DNA from: UMGS1225 sp034086705
GTDB taxonomy: Bacteria > Bacillota > Clostridia > Oscillospirales > CAG-272
Direction: 5' to 3'
NCBI GenBank assembly: GCA_034086705.1
Contig: JAXDZV010000032.1
Location: 1 to 64,000, forward strand
DNA: 64,000 bases
Shown: positions 25,016 through 34,819 of the stretch, one piece after another
How positions within the stretch are numbered: position 1 is the stretch's first letter
How the letters are laid out: each line of letters opens with the position of its first letter
Made by a program: the position numbers and the translations under genes
Notes under the pieces: model-generated
The model's input: only the letters and a program-made list of their open reading frames with translations
Database searches by the model: none
Told to the model about the DNA's origin: nothing

Positions 25016-25273
25016 ATGCGCCGGTTTTCATCTTTGCCGCAGCCGGGTATACATACGCGTCGTCTGCTCGGCATCCTACTGCCTGTGATCGCCGTTTTGT
25101 TGGCAGAGCAGATTTTGCTTTATTTTGCAGCACCGCCTGAGACACGACTGCACTTTGTCAGCGTGCTTGCTGACCGCGTGGAGTGCCTGTGTCACTGTTT
25201 TGCGGTAACAGTCGGCGGCGCCCTTTTATTGGAATGCGCAGCACCGCATCATGCCGCAAATGAGAAAAAATGA
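25016..25273 (+). CDS. Small membrane protein of unknown function
   Basis: An 85-residue protein with one clear hydrophobic segment (about residues 18-38) and a second, weaker one (about 62-74). Basic residues before the first suggest the N-terminus is inside. GAAGGGAG lies 6 bases before ATG 25016 and a good promoter lies 53 bases upstream, the main reasons to accept it as a gene. It is convergent with fhs, 37 bases away. I do not recognise a family. Confidence 0.5.
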   Translation: MRRFSSLPQPGIHTRRLLGILLPVIAVLLAEQILLYFAAPPETRLHFVSVLADRVECLCHCFAVTVGGALLLECAAPHHAANEKK

Positions 25274-25310
25274 TGCCAATTGACAATTGTTCGGCCGTTT
25301 AGATGTTTGC

Positions 25311-26987
25311 TTAAAACAGCCCTGTAATTTGTCCGTCTGCATCCACATCGATTTGCTCTGCAGCAGGATGTGCGGGCAAACCGGGCATGGTCATAATGTC
25401 CCCTGTGCGTACAACCACAAAGCCAGCGCCGGCGCTGACACGCACATCCTTTACCGTCACAAAAAAGCCACTCGGCGCACCAAGCTTTGCCGGGTCATCG
25501 GAAAAGCTGTATTGCGTCTTTGCGATGCACACCGGGCAATGGCCAAAGCCCAAAGCCTCCAGCCGCGCAAGCTGCCGCTGTGCTGCCGGCGTATACTGTA
25601 CCCCTTCGCCGCCGTAGACCCGGGTCACGACGGCGTTGATTTTTTCCTGCAATGGCGCCGCGTCTTCATAAGCGTAGCGAAAAGATGCCGTCTGCTCCGT
25701 ACACAGCCTGATGACTTCCTGCGCAAGGGCCTGTGCGCCGGCTCCCCCCTGTGCCCATACGGTAGATGGAATCGCATGCACCCCTTGTGCTGCACAGGCC
25801 TGCACAACACAGTCTATCTCCCGGTCCGTATCGTCCGGGAAGCGGTTGACCGCGACCACGCATGGTAACCCGAACACATCCCGCATATTGCTCACGTGGC
25901 GCATCAAATTGGCAAGGCCCTTGTGCAACGCAGGGAGATTTTCTGCGCTAAGCTCTTTTTTCGCAACGCCGCCGTGCATTTTCAACGCACGTACGGTTGC
26001 AACCAAGACAACTGCATTGGGCTGTAAAGACGCCATGCGGCATTTAATATCCAGAAATTTCTCTGCTCCCAAATCTGCACCAAAGCCTGCCTCCGTTACA
26101 GTATATTCTGCGGTGCGCAGTGCCATCCGCGTAGCGGCAACGGAGTTACACCCATGTGCAATATTCGCGAACGGCCCACCATGTACAAAAGCCGGGGTAC
26201 CCTCCAGGGTCTGTACCAAATTCGGCTTCAGCGCATCCAGTAAAAGCGCCGTCATAGCACCCTGGGCATGCAAATCAGCCGCTGTTACCGGCTGATCCTC
26301 TCGGGTGTAGCCAACGATAATGCGCCCCAGCCGCTCCTTCAACTCCGTTACCGATGCGCTCAGGCACAACACTGCCATGATCTCACTGGCAACGGTGATG
26401 TCAAAACCGTCCTCCCGCGGGGTACCGTTCACCGAACCGCCCAGCCCGTCCACGATGTGTCGCAGCTGTCGGTCATTCATGTCAACACAGCGACGCCAAG
26501 TGATTTTTCGCGGGTCTATGCCAAGTGCATTTCCCTGTTGTATATGATTGTCCAGCATGGCAGCCAGCAAATTGTTTGCAGCGCCGATCGCATGGAAATC
26601 ACCCGTAAAATGCAAATTGATGTCCTCCATAGGAATTACCTGGGCATAGCCACCGCCTGCAGCACCGCCCTTGACACCAAACACCGGCCCAAGAGATGGC
26701 TCGCGCAAGGCAACCACGGCGTTTTTGCCCAAGCGGCGCAACCCGTCTGCCAGACCAATTGTGGTTGTCGTTTTGCCCTCTCCCGCCGGCGTTGGGTTAA
26801 TGGCGCTTACCAGCACCAGCTTAGCATCCTGCCGCTGCGGCATACGCAGCAGGGAAAGATCAATTTTTGCCTTGCGGCTGCCATAGCTTTCCACATAGCG
26901 CGCGTCGATCCCGGCACGAGCGGCAACCTCTGTAATCGGCAGGGGCTTTGCCCTGCGCGCAATCTCAAGATCGGATAAATATTCCAT
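25311..26987 (-). CDS. fhs: Formate-tetrahydrofolate ligase
   Basis: A 558-residue enzyme that makes 10-formyl-tetrahydrofolate from formate, tetrahydrofolate and ATP. Signatures are PAGEGKTTTTIGLADGLRR (the ATP loop), FGVKGGAAGGGYAQVIPM and LHFTGDFHAIGAANNLLAA. Length is standard. Last gene of the riboswitch-controlled operon, 20 bases after purL, so the 10-formyl donor for purine synthesis is made under the same control as its use by PurH. A weak hairpin then ATTTTTT lies after the stop on the minus strand, near 25263-25296. Confidence 0.97.
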   Translation of the reverse strand: MEYLSDLEIARRAKPLPITEVAARAGIDARYVESYGSRKAKIDLSLLRMPQRQDAKLVLVSAINPTPAGEGKTTTTIGLADGLRRLGKNAVVALREPSLGPVFGVKGGAAGGGYAQVIPMEDINLHFTGDFHAIGAANNLLAAMLDNHIQQGNALGIDPRKITWRRCVDMNDRQLRHIVDGLGGSVNGTPREDGFDITVASEIMAVLCLSASVTELKERLGRIIVGYTREDQPVTAADLHAQGAMTALLLDALKPNLVQTLEGTPAFVHGGPFANIAHGCNSVAATRMALRTAEYTVTEAGFGADLGAEKFLDIKCRMASLQPNAVVLVATVRALKMHGGVAKKELSAENLPALHKGLANLMRHVSNMRDVFGLPCVVAVNRFPDDTDREIDCVVQACAAQGVHAIPSTVWAQGGAGAQALAQEVIRLCTEQTASFRYAYEDAAPLQEKINAVVTRVYGGEGVQYTPAAQRQLARLEALGFGHCPVCIAKTQYSFSDDPAKLGAPSGFFVTVKDVRVSAGAGFVVVRTGDIMTMPGLPAHPAAEQIDVDADGQITGLF

Positions 26988-27007
26988 CGGTCTTTTTGCT
27001 CCTTTTT

Positions 27008-30000
27008 TTATTCTTTAAAAAATGCAACGGCTGCCTTGAATAGGTGTATGTCATATTCGCCGGGTACATTTTTATACAATCCGTTGCCTATCCGCTCACT
27101 ATGCCCCATTTTTCCGAACACTCTGCCGTCCGGAGAAGTGATTCCCTCCACAGCCCAGGCGGAGTTGTTGGGGTTGTATGCGATCTGATCGGTCGCACGG
27201 CCGCCGGCATCCACATATTGCGTTGCAATTTGACCGTTGGCAGCAAGCTGCGCAAGCTGCGCATCGCTGGCAATGAATCGCCCCTCCCCATGGGAAATCG
27301 GGACACTGACAATATCGCCCGGGTGCATATACCGCAGCCAGGGTGAGCGGTTGGTGACAATGCGCGTACGAACTATCTTAGACTGATGCCGCCCAATACG
27401 ATTATACGTCAGTGTGGGAGCAGTGGGATTCGGATCGACAATTTTTCCGAAAGGCACCAATCCGAGTTTGATCAGTGCCTGAAACCCATTGCAAACACCA
27501 AGTATCAGGCCGCCGCGTCTGTCCAGCAAATCTTCCGTTGCCGCTCGCACGGCAGCGTTGCGAAATACCGCGGTTATAAATTTCCCGGATCCATCCGGCT
27601 CGTCCGCACCGGAAAAGCCTCCCGGTATAAACAGCATCTGCGCGCGCCGCAACGACGCTGCCAGCGCCGCAACGCTTTGCTCTATGCGTTCCGGAGAAAG
27701 ATTGTTCAGCACAAGCAACTCCGGCAACGCACCTGCCTCTTCCACGGCGGCCGCACTGTCATATTCACAGTTGGTGCCCGGAAATACCGGAATCAAAACG
27801 AGCGGCTTTGCCGTGCGCACAGCGGGTGCGGCAGGAGGCGTCTGCAGTTCCGCCGGCTCATCTAACGTCGGAATTTCCGTGTCGGCGGATGCTTGCTGCA
27901 TAGGATATACGCCTTCCAATGTACCACAATAGCACTGTAAAATAACATCTGTCCCCACCTTGGCATCCCGGTAGCAAAAGCTTTGTTCCGCAGTGACAAC
28001 GCCAAGCGGCAGCGCGTCCGGCACGTCTTGCCGCACCGATAAAACAAACGCGCCGTAGCAAACATCAAACAGTTCCCGCATGTTGCGCCCGGCATCGAAA
28101 CAAAAGCCAAACCCGTTGCCAAAGCACATCTTCATAACCGCCTCTGCAACCCCGCCATAGCCCGGTGTATACGCCGCCTGCACAACGCCGCTGTGTATCA
28201 GCGCACTGACTTTCTCATACAACGCTTTCTGAGAAACCGGGTTCGGCAAGCCGCTTGCTTCCAGCTGCGGCCGCAGCAACACAAGGCGCTCCCCCGCATG
28301 GGTACAGGTATTGCAGACTATATGCTCTATTTGTTCTGTCGTGACGGCAAAAGAAACCAGCGTTGGAGGCACATCCAGCTCCTCAAAACTGCCACTCATG
28401 GAATCTTTTCCGCCGATCGCACCAACCCCCAGATCCATCTGTGCCGCAAACGCTCCCAGCAGCGCTGCAAGCGGCGCGCCCCAGCGTGCCGGGTCTTTTC
28501 CAGGGCGCGGGAAATACTCCTGCAGCGTCAAATACACCTCCGAGAAAGATGCACCGGCAGCAATTAATTTTGAAACCGATTCTACCACAGCTAAGTATGC
28601 GCCGTGGTATGGGCTTTTTTCAGAAATATACGGATTATACCCCCACGCCATCACAGAACAGGTATTGGTCTGCCCGTGCGGTACCGGAATTTTCTGCACC
28701 ATCGCCTGTACCGGCGTTATTTGCCGCACGCCGCCGTAAGGCATCAAAACGGCGCCCGCACCGATCGTAGAGTCAAACCGCTCACCCAGCCCCCGTTTAT
28801 CACAAACATTCAAATCTGCTGCAAGTGTTTGCAGAGCAATGACAAAATCAGAATGAAACGGCCGGGAATACGGCTCTGCAGGCGCAACCGCAACGCGCGT
28901 ATGTTTTTGTGCACCGTTAGTATCCAAAAATGCACGGCGCAAATTGACCACGGTTTCGCCACGCCAGCACATCATAAGGCGCGGTTCTGCACATACCTGT
29001 GCCACCGGCGTTGCCAGAAGATTCTCCGCCTGCGCCAACTCAATGAGCTGCGCAGCGTCCTCTGCTGCCACAACCACTGCCATACGCTCCTGCGATTCGC
29101 TGATGGCAAGCTCCGTACCATCCAGTCCTTCATACTTCTTCGGAACTGCGTCTAAATCTATGCGCAGCCCCTCTGCCAATTCCCCAATTGCGACACAGAC
29201 ACCACCGGCGCCGAAATCGTTACACCGTTTGATCATTTGGCAAGCCTTGGGGTTTTTGAAAAAGCGCTGCAGCTTTCTTTCCTGTACCGCGTTCCCTTTT
29301 TGTACCTCCGCGCCGCAATGCTCCAACGATTGTACCGTATGCGACTTGGAAGAACCCGTTGCACCGCCACAGCCGTCTCTTCCTGTTTTCCCACCGAGCA
29401 AAATAACAACATCTCCCGCCTGCGGCTGCGCACGGCGTACCTGCTCTGCAGGCGCCGCTGCAATAACAGCACCAAGCTCCATATGCTTTGCCAGATAGCC
29501 GGGATGATACAACTCATCCACAATTCCGGTTGCAAGCCCGATTTGGTTGCCATAGGAGGCATATCCGGCAGCCGCCGTTGTTACAATTTTTCGCTGCGGT
29601 AGCTTGCCGGGTAACGTCTTTTCCACCGGCTGCCTCGGATCTGCCGCACCGGTCAGCCGCATGGCGCCGTATACATATGCTCTGCCGGAAAGCGGATCTC
29701 GAATTGCGCCGCCGATACAAGTCGCCGCGCCGCCGAATGGTTCAATCTCCGTAGGGTGATTATGGGTCTCATTTTTAAACAGCAGCAGCCACGGTTCTTT
29801 TTTTCCGTTGCGTTCTACATCGATTTTTACCGTGCATGCGTTGATTTCTTCCGAAGCATCCAACCGATCCAAACGGCCGGTTTTCACCAGGTATTTTGCA
29901 GCCAACGTTGCAACATCCATCAAGCATATCGGTTTTTTGCTGTCAAGCTGCGTGCGTGTTTGCTGATATGTCTGCCAGGTCTTTTGCAAAAGGTCGTCTG

Positions 30001-30712
30001 CAAACTGCACATCGTCCAGCTGCGTAAGAAAAGTGGTATGGCGGCAATGATCAGACCAATAGGTATCAATGACACGCAGCTCTGTCAAAGTAGGATCTCG
30101 CTGTTCAGTACAAAAATAATCACGGCAAAACCGAACATCGTCCAAATCCATGGCCAACCCCAGCCGCTGCGCGAGCGCTTCCAGCGCAAGATCGTCCATT
30201 GCACAAAAACCCTCTACCGTCTGAATCGGCGCGGGCTCGGGATATGTCGCCTGCAGCGAAGCCACGGGCGCAGGGTCTGCTTGCCGTGCCTCAACGGGGT
30301 TAATTAAGTACTTTTGAATACAGGAAAATGCTGCCTGATCCAACTCTCCGTAAAACAAATAAACCTTTGCCGTTTTGACCAGAGGCCGCTCTCCTTTGCA
30401 TAAAAGTTGGATACATTCCGCAGCCGAATCGGCGCGCTGATCAAACTGACCGGGTAAATATTCCACACAGAGCATTTGTGCTCCCTTACAATCAGGCGCA
30501 TCAAATGTGCAAGTATCCACCGCCGGTTCCGAAAGTACCGTCTGTACGGCATATAAAAACGTCTCTTCGGTAAGCCCCTGCACGTCATAGCGATTCCATA
30601 TGCGCACATCTTTTAGCGCACGAATTTGCAAAATCTCCCGCAGCTCTGTGCAAAGCGCTTTGGCTTCGTCGGCAAAAGCAGGCTTTTTTTCTACGTACAC
30701 CCTATATACCAT
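27008..30712 (-). CDS. purL: Phosphoribosylformylglycinamidine synthase, single-chain form
   Basis: A 1234-residue enzyme of the fourth step of purine synthesis, uniting synthetase and glutaminase. The synthetase part holds NETHNHPTEIEPFGGAAT and GGKTGRDGCGGATGSSKSH. The last 260 residues are a class I glutamine amidotransferase: FPGTNCEYDSA, IPGGFSGADEP, the catalytic Cys in GVCNGFQALI, and ISHGEGRF with the catalytic His. This large form is typical of Clostridia and Bacteroidetes rather than the PurLQS type of Bacillus. GGGGGAG precedes ATG 30712, 3 bases after purD. Confidence 0.97.
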   Translation of the reverse strand: MVYRVYVEKKPAFADEAKALCTELREILQIRALKDVRIWNRYDVQGLTEETFLYAVQTVLSEPAVDTCTFDAPDCKGAQMLCVEYLPGQFDQRADSAAECIQLLCKGERPLVKTAKVYLFYGELDQAAFSCIQKYLINPVEARQADPAPVASLQATYPEPAPIQTVEGFCAMDDLALEALAQRLGLAMDLDDVRFCRDYFCTEQRDPTLTELRVIDTYWSDHCRHTTFLTQLDDVQFADDLLQKTWQTYQQTRTQLDSKKPICLMDVATLAAKYLVKTGRLDRLDASEEINACTVKIDVERNGKKEPWLLLFKNETHNHPTEIEPFGGAATCIGGAIRDPLSGRAYVYGAMRLTGAADPRQPVEKTLPGKLPQRKIVTTAAAGYASYGNQIGLATGIVDELYHPGYLAKHMELGAVIAAAPAEQVRRAQPQAGDVVILLGGKTGRDGCGGATGSSKSHTVQSLEHCGAEVQKGNAVQERKLQRFFKNPKACQMIKRCNDFGAGGVCVAIGELAEGLRIDLDAVPKKYEGLDGTELAISESQERMAVVVAAEDAAQLIELAQAENLLATPVAQVCAEPRLMMCWRGETVVNLRRAFLDTNGAQKHTRVAVAPAEPYSRPFHSDFVIALQTLAADLNVCDKRGLGERFDSTIGAGAVLMPYGGVRQITPVQAMVQKIPVPHGQTNTCSVMAWGYNPYISEKSPYHGAYLAVVESVSKLIAAGASFSEVYLTLQEYFPRPGKDPARWGAPLAALLGAFAAQMDLGVGAIGGKDSMSGSFEELDVPPTLVSFAVTTEQIEHIVCNTCTHAGERLVLLRPQLEASGLPNPVSQKALYEKVSALIHSGVVQAAYTPGYGGVAEAVMKMCFGNGFGFCFDAGRNMRELFDVCYGAFVLSVRQDVPDALPLGVVTAEQSFCYRDAKVGTDVILQCYCGTLEGVYPMQQASADTEIPTLDEPAELQTPPAAPAVRTAKPLVLIPVFPGTNCEYDSAAAVEEAGALPELLVLNNLSPERIEQSVAALAASLRRAQMLFIPGGFSGADEPDGSGKFITAVFRNAAVRAATEDLLDRRGGLILGVCNGFQALIKLGLVPFGKIVDPNPTAPTLTYNRIGRHQSKIVRTRIVTNRSPWLRYMHPGDIVSVPISHGEGRFIASDAQLAQLAANGQIATQYVDAGGRATDQIAYNPNNSAWAVEGITSPDGRVFGKMGHSERIGNGLYKNVPGEYDIHLFKAAVAFFKE

Positions 30713-30715
30713 AGC

Positions 30716-31987
30716 TCACTCCCCCAAAATCTGCAACGCTTTCTGCCCGATATCCCGCCGACAGAAACCGTTTGCAAAATCAACCCTGTCTGCAAGCGCA
30801 TATGCATCGTTCACCGCTTCGCGCAGCGTTTGCCGCACCGCCGTAACACCAAGCACCCTGCCGCCAGCGCTGCGCAAGCCATCCTCAGCACACTTGGCTC
30901 CGGCAACATATATTTCTTCTCCGGCCGCCGTCTGCGGCAGGTGTATTGGGCATCCGGATTCGTAGCTGCCCGGATAACCGTTGGATGCCAAAACCACGCA
31001 GCAGGCACTCTGCTCACGCCAGCGAACCGGTATGCTGGCAAGCGTACCCTGTGTTGTTGCCTGCATCACGCACAGCAAGTCACTTTCCAAAAGCGGCAGC
31101 ACCACCTGCGTTTCCGGATCTCCGAACCGGCAATTATATTCGATGACCCGCGGCCCCTGCCGCGTCAGCATTAAACCAAAATACAAGCAACCCCTGAATT
31201 CTCTGCCCTCTGCTTGCAGCGCACGCACTGTCGGCAGAAAGATTTTTTGCATACAGAGTTGCGCGATCTGCGGTGTATAATACGGATTGGGTGCAATCGT
31301 CCCCATCCCGCCGGTGTTGGGTCCGGTGTCATTATCATGGGCTCGCTTGTGGTCCATGGAGGAAATCATCGGTACAACCGTTGTACCGTCGGTAAAGGTT
31401 AAGACAGATACCTCCACCCCTTCCAAGAATGCTTCGATGACAATGCGACTGCCGCTTTCTCCGAACTTTCTTTCCTGCATGCTTTGCAAAATTGCCTCTT
31501 TCGCCTGCGCACGAGTCTGCGCTATGACAACGCCTTTTCCAAGTGCCAGCCCGTCCGCCTTGATCACCAGCGGCAGCGGTGCCTTTTCTGCATAGGCAAG
31601 CGCCCGTTCCACATCCGTAAATGCCTCCCAATCCGCAGTGGGAATGCCATACTTTTTCATCAGTTCTTTGGCATACACCTTGCTTCCTTCGATCATCGCA
31701 GCGTTTCTGCGCGGTCCGAAGCAGGCAATCCCCGCCTGCTCCAGCGCATCCACGCAGCCTAATACCAGCGGGTCGTCCGGTGCTATCACCGCATAGTCAA
31801 TCTGTTTTTCAACGGCAAAACGCACAATTGCATCAATGTCTTTTGCAGCAATCGGTACACATATCGCATCCGCCGCAATACCGCCGTTTCCCGGCAATGC
31901 ATAAATCTGCTCTGCTGCCGGGCTCTCCCGCAGCTTCTTAATGATGGCGTGTTCTCGCCCGCCACTGCCGACTACCAACAGCTTCAT
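30716..31987 (-). CDS. purD: Phosphoribosylamine-glycine ligase
   Basis: A 423-residue ATP-grasp enzyme joining glycine to phosphoribosylamine. It starts MKLLVVGSGGREHAI, the standard PurD N-terminus, and carries GLALGKGVVIA (ATP loop), DHKRAHDNDTGPNTGGMG and YNCRFGDPETQ. ATG 31987 is preceded by GGGAGG; an upstream in-frame ATG would add 14 unrelated residues. It lies 19 bases after purH. Confidence 0.97.
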   Translation of the reverse strand: MKLLVVGSGGREHAIIKKLRESPAAEQIYALPGNGGIAADAICVPIAAKDIDAIVRFAVEKQIDYAVIAPDDPLVLGCVDALEQAGIACFGPRRNAAMIEGSKVYAKELMKKYGIPTADWEAFTDVERALAYAEKAPLPLVIKADGLALGKGVVIAQTRAQAKEAILQSMQERKFGESGSRIVIEAFLEGVEVSVLTFTDGTTVVPMISSMDHKRAHDNDTGPNTGGMGTIAPNPYYTPQIAQLCMQKIFLPTVRALQAEGREFRGCLYFGLMLTRQGPRVIEYNCRFGDPETQVVLPLLESDLLCVMQATTQGTLASIPVRWREQSACCVVLASNGYPGSYESGCPIHLPQTAAGEEIYVAGAKCAEDGLRSAGGRVLGVTAVRQTLREAVNDAYALADRVDFANGFCRRDIGQKALQILGE

Positions 31988-32006
31988 TCTACGCCTCCCA
32001 CACACA

Positions 32007-33191
32007 TCAATGGTGAAAAAGTCTGACACCGGTAAAGGCCATCAGAACACCTTCTGCATCGCAACGGGCGATTACATCCGCATCCCGAATGGAACCCCCC
32101 GGTTGCGCGACATAACGTACACCGCTACGTACAGCACGGGCAATATTATCCGCGAAAGGGAAAAAGGCATCTGATGCAAGTGCAACGTCTCTTTTTGCCG
32201 CAAGAAATGATTCTTTTTCTTCCCGCGTCAGCGGCTGCGGCCGCTTTGTAAAATACTTTTCATACTGTTCCGCCGCACAAACATCTTCCTCATTTTGATT
32301 AATATATCCGTCAATCACGTTGTCGCGCTCTGGTCTTGAAAGCTCCGGCCGCAGCGGCAGGCCCAATACCTTTTCATGCTGCCGCAAAAGAAACGTGTCT
32401 GCCTTGTTTCCTGCCAGACGGGTGCAGTGAATGCGAGACTGCTGCCCCGCTCCCACGCCGATAGCCTGTCCGTCCAGCGCATAGCACACCGAATTGGATT
32501 GCGTATATTTCAGTGTAATCAGCGCAACAGTCAGATCACGCGCAGCACTCTGCGGAAGCGTTCGATTCTGGGTAACAATATTGGAAAGCAGCGCAGGGCT
32601 CAGAGAAATATCATTTCGTTTTTGTTCAAAGGTGATCCCGAAAACCTCGCGCCGTTCCGTTGCGGGTGGTTCATATGCAGGGTCGATTTGTACAATCGTA
32701 TAGTTGCCGCCCCGCTTTGTACGCAATATCTCCAGTGCACGCGCCGTATACCCCGGCGCAATCACGCCATCAGATACCTCCCGTTTGAGCAACAGCGCCG
32801 TTGTCTCATCGCAAACATCACTCAGTGCAGCCCAATCCCCGAATGAGCACAGCCGATCGGCTCCGCGTGCCCGTGCATATGCGCACGCCAGCGGCGAATC
32901 GTTCAAATTCGGGATGTCGTCCACAAAACAGGCGTGTTGCAATTTTTCCGATAACGGCAATCCGATCGCCGCCCCCGCAGGGCTGACATGTTTAAAAGAT
33001 GCAGCTGCCGCTACCCCGAGCGATGCACGTAACTCACGTACCAGCTGCCACGCATTACAGGCATCGAGCAAATTGATGTAGCCGGCGCGCCCGCCAAGCA
33101 CGGTGAACGGAAGCTGCGTCCCCTCGGCTGCGTAAACGCGCGCGGGCGCCTGGTTTGGGTTACAGCCGTATTTCAGTGTGTATTCCTGCAT
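32007..33191 (-). CDS. purH: AICAR transformylase, single-domain PurH
   Basis: A 394-residue enzyme that formylates AICAR with 10-formyl-tetrahydrofolate. FKHVSPAGAA holds the catalytic Lys-His pair, and GVGAGQQSRIHCTRLAGNKAD and SDAFFPFADN are AICARFT signatures. The N-terminal IMP cyclohydrolase domain of ordinary PurH is missing: the protein starts directly with YTLKYGCNPNQ. The cyclization is supplied by the purO gene, which overlaps its start by 19 bases. GAAGGAG precedes ATG 33191. Confidence 0.93.
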   Translation of the reverse strand: MQEYTLKYGCNPNQAPARVYAAEGTQLPFTVLGGRAGYINLLDACNAWQLVRELRASLGVAAAASFKHVSPAGAAIGLPLSEKLQHACFVDDIPNLNDSPLACAYARARGADRLCSFGDWAALSDVCDETTALLLKREVSDGVIAPGYTARALEILRTKRGGNYTIVQIDPAYEPPATERREVFGITFEQKRNDISLSPALLSNIVTQNRTLPQSAARDLTVALITLKYTQSNSVCYALDGQAIGVGAGQQSRIHCTRLAGNKADTFLLRQHEKVLGLPLRPELSRPERDNVIDGYINQNEEDVCAAEQYEKYFTKRPQPLTREEKESFLAAKRDVALASDAFFPFADNIARAVRSGVRYVAQPGGSIRDADVIARCDAEGVLMAFTGVRLFHH

Positions 33192-33925
33192 TTTTCACAC
33201 GCTCCTTCGTATTGATTGATTACCCTATCCGTATACTTCTTCGTTTGCAAATCGGTATATCGCACATACAACGAAATCCGGTTTGCGCCGTGCAACCCCT
33301 GCCACAGGTGTGCTGTAAAAGCGTCAATATCGTCGTCAATCCGAACACACCGAGGCTCCCCTGTAAAACTCGGAAGCGGATCGCCGTCTGCCTGATATGT
33401 ATGCAGCAAGTGCCCGCGGCCGCATAAAGCCGGATAGGAAAACAAAAAGCGGTCACACGCGCTGCCGGACGCGTCCGCACTTTTCAATATGCTCATTTCA
33501 TAATAAAAATCGTCTTGCTGTAGATGCAGAATGCCGCTGATACGCGGGGTGAAATGCGGTGCGTCCGGCTCAAAGCACCGCTGTGTCAGCGCCTGCGCAA
33601 AGCTGCCGCCCGCTTGAAGCGTTTGTACGATGGTATCCGTTTGATCACCATTTGTAACGACAAGACAGTTTTCATACGACCGCACGGCAGCATAGATGAT
33701 CAGCGACGGATCCTCAACAAGCTCCGGGCGGGCTGCCTGTGTGAAAACCTCTCCCCCGCGTACCGCAAACACCCGGTTACGGCTATTAGCACTGCGCCCC
33801 ATAATAAAATACCCACTCACCGCACAGCGCCCGTTTGCAGTTTTTCCGATCAGAATTCCACGCCCCGGATAGGTGTTTTCCTGTAAAAGCTCCCACGGCG
33901 CTTTGCAGTTCTTTTCTTCTGCCAT
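33173..33925 (-). CDS. purO: IMP cyclohydrolase, archaeal PurO type
   Basis: A 250-residue protein resembling the archaeal IMP cyclohydrolase, which closes FAICAR to IMP. YPGRGILIGKT at the N-terminus, GYFIMGRSANSRNRVF and RISGILHL are family features. It precedes a PurH that lacks the cyclohydrolase domain and overlaps it by 19 bases, which strongly supports the role. AAGGAGG lies before ATG 33925. Present in a number of Clostridia, so not unique, but it implies an old exchange with archaea. Confidence 0.9.
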   Translation of the reverse strand: MAEEKNCKAPWELLQENTYPGRGILIGKTANGRCAVSGYFIMGRSANSRNRVFAVRGGEVFTQAARPELVEDPSLIIYAAVRSYENCLVVTNGDQTDTIVQTLQAGGSFAQALTQRCFEPDAPHFTPRISGILHLQQDDFYYEMSILKSADASGSACDRFLFSYPALCGRGHLLHTYQADGDPLPSFTGEPRCVRIDDDIDAFTAHLWQGLHGANRISLYVRYTDLQTKKYTDRVINQYEGACEKCRNTH

Positions 33926-33998
33926 CTTTTCTTATTCCTCCTTATATGCACGGTAGCCGCTGCGTTACCGCCGCGTTTGCCCCGTAGATCTGTCTTTT

Positions 33999-34643
33999 TT
34001 ACTCTTTGTTTTGTTTGGTTTTTTGGTATGTCAGGCACGGCAGCAAAAGCGCACCGGCGCTGTTGCCGAGCAAAACAAGCAACATAAACCACAGCATCTG
34101 CGCGGTATAACAACGCGCTGCTGCAAAATAGAAGAAATCCGCCACAGAATGCTCAAAGCCGCATACCAGAAATACCGGCACACAAAGCAGCACGCCAAGC
34201 ATTGTATTTTTCTCCCGGTATAGCCGCACAGCACAGTCCATCAGTACCCCGCAAAAGAATCCGCGCGTAAACACCGTAAAAGCAGATGCACTCAGTTTTG
34301 CTGTGCAAAGAGCCTCTGCTGCCTGTGCCACAGCCCCCGCAGCATAACGCATCCATACCCCCAAAAGCCATACACTTGCTAAATTTGCAAACAACCCAAT
34401 CAGCAGCGACACCGCCTCCGTACGGCTGCGGCGCTGTATGAAAAATCCTACCTGCCCTGTAAACAAAATATACTCTCTGTACAAAATGCAAACCAATGCC
34501 ACCGAAAACAGCCCCGACGCCACATACCGATTTTCACACAACAAAAACACACATCCACCCACCGCTATCAGCACACCGGCACAAACGCCGCGCCGCAGCA
34601 CCTGCAACAAACTGCCTGCTTTGTTTGCTTCACCTACCCCCAT
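33999..34643 (-). CDS. Formate/nitrite transporter family protein
   Basis: A 214-residue membrane protein with about six hydrophobic segments. CGFEHSVADFFYFA is the diagnostic FNT loop with the central His. In most FNT proteins this loop ends in Asn-Met rather than Asp-Phe. AAGGAG lies before ATG 34643; an upstream in-frame ATG lies inside the riboswitch and is rejected. As first gene of an operon ending in fhs, formate is the likely substrate: imported formate would be activated by Fhs for PurH. Shorter than typical FocA. Confidence 0.85.
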   Translation of the reverse strand: MGVGEANKAGSLLQVLRRGVCAGVLIAVGGCVFLLCENRYVASGLFSVALVCILYREYILFTGQVGFFIQRRSRTEAVSLLIGLFANLASVWLLGVWMRYAAGAVAQAAEALCTAKLSASAFTVFTRGFFCGVLMDCAVRLYREKNTMLGVLLCVPVFLVCGFEHSVADFFYFAAARCYTAQMLWFMLLVLLGNSAGALLLPCLTYQKTKQNKE

Positions 34644-34667
34644 ACACACTCCTTTTCCGCTGACCTT

Positions 34668-34800
34668 AAAAAAGCTGGGCGCAATTAAAGTATCGGAATA
34701 CATTAACTGCGCCCAGACGGTCGGCCCGGAAGCACGAGACCTCCGGTATGTGTTCTTTGCTCCCATGCAGTGCTCTGCAGATCCGTCAGTTACAAAGAAC
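34668..34800 (-). promoter_or_regulatory. ZTP riboswitch (pfl motif) with terminator platform
   Basis: On the minus strand the first aptamer part has P1 TTCTTTG (34793-34799) paired with CAAAGAA (34753-34759) around TAACTGACGG and TGGGAG, matching the conserved ACUGGCG and GGGAG blocks. After a linker, CCGGGCCGACCG then TCTGGGC (about 34711-34731) matches the conserved 3' domain. The last bases of that domain also form the first arm of a terminator: TGGGCGCAGTTAA pairs with TTAATTGCGCCCA, then six T (34668-34715). Ligand binding should hold the 3' domain together and prevent termination, switching the purine/formate operon on when ZMP/ZTP builds up. Confidence 0.9.
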
Positions 34801-34819
34801 CTATTCTTTTGTTACAATT

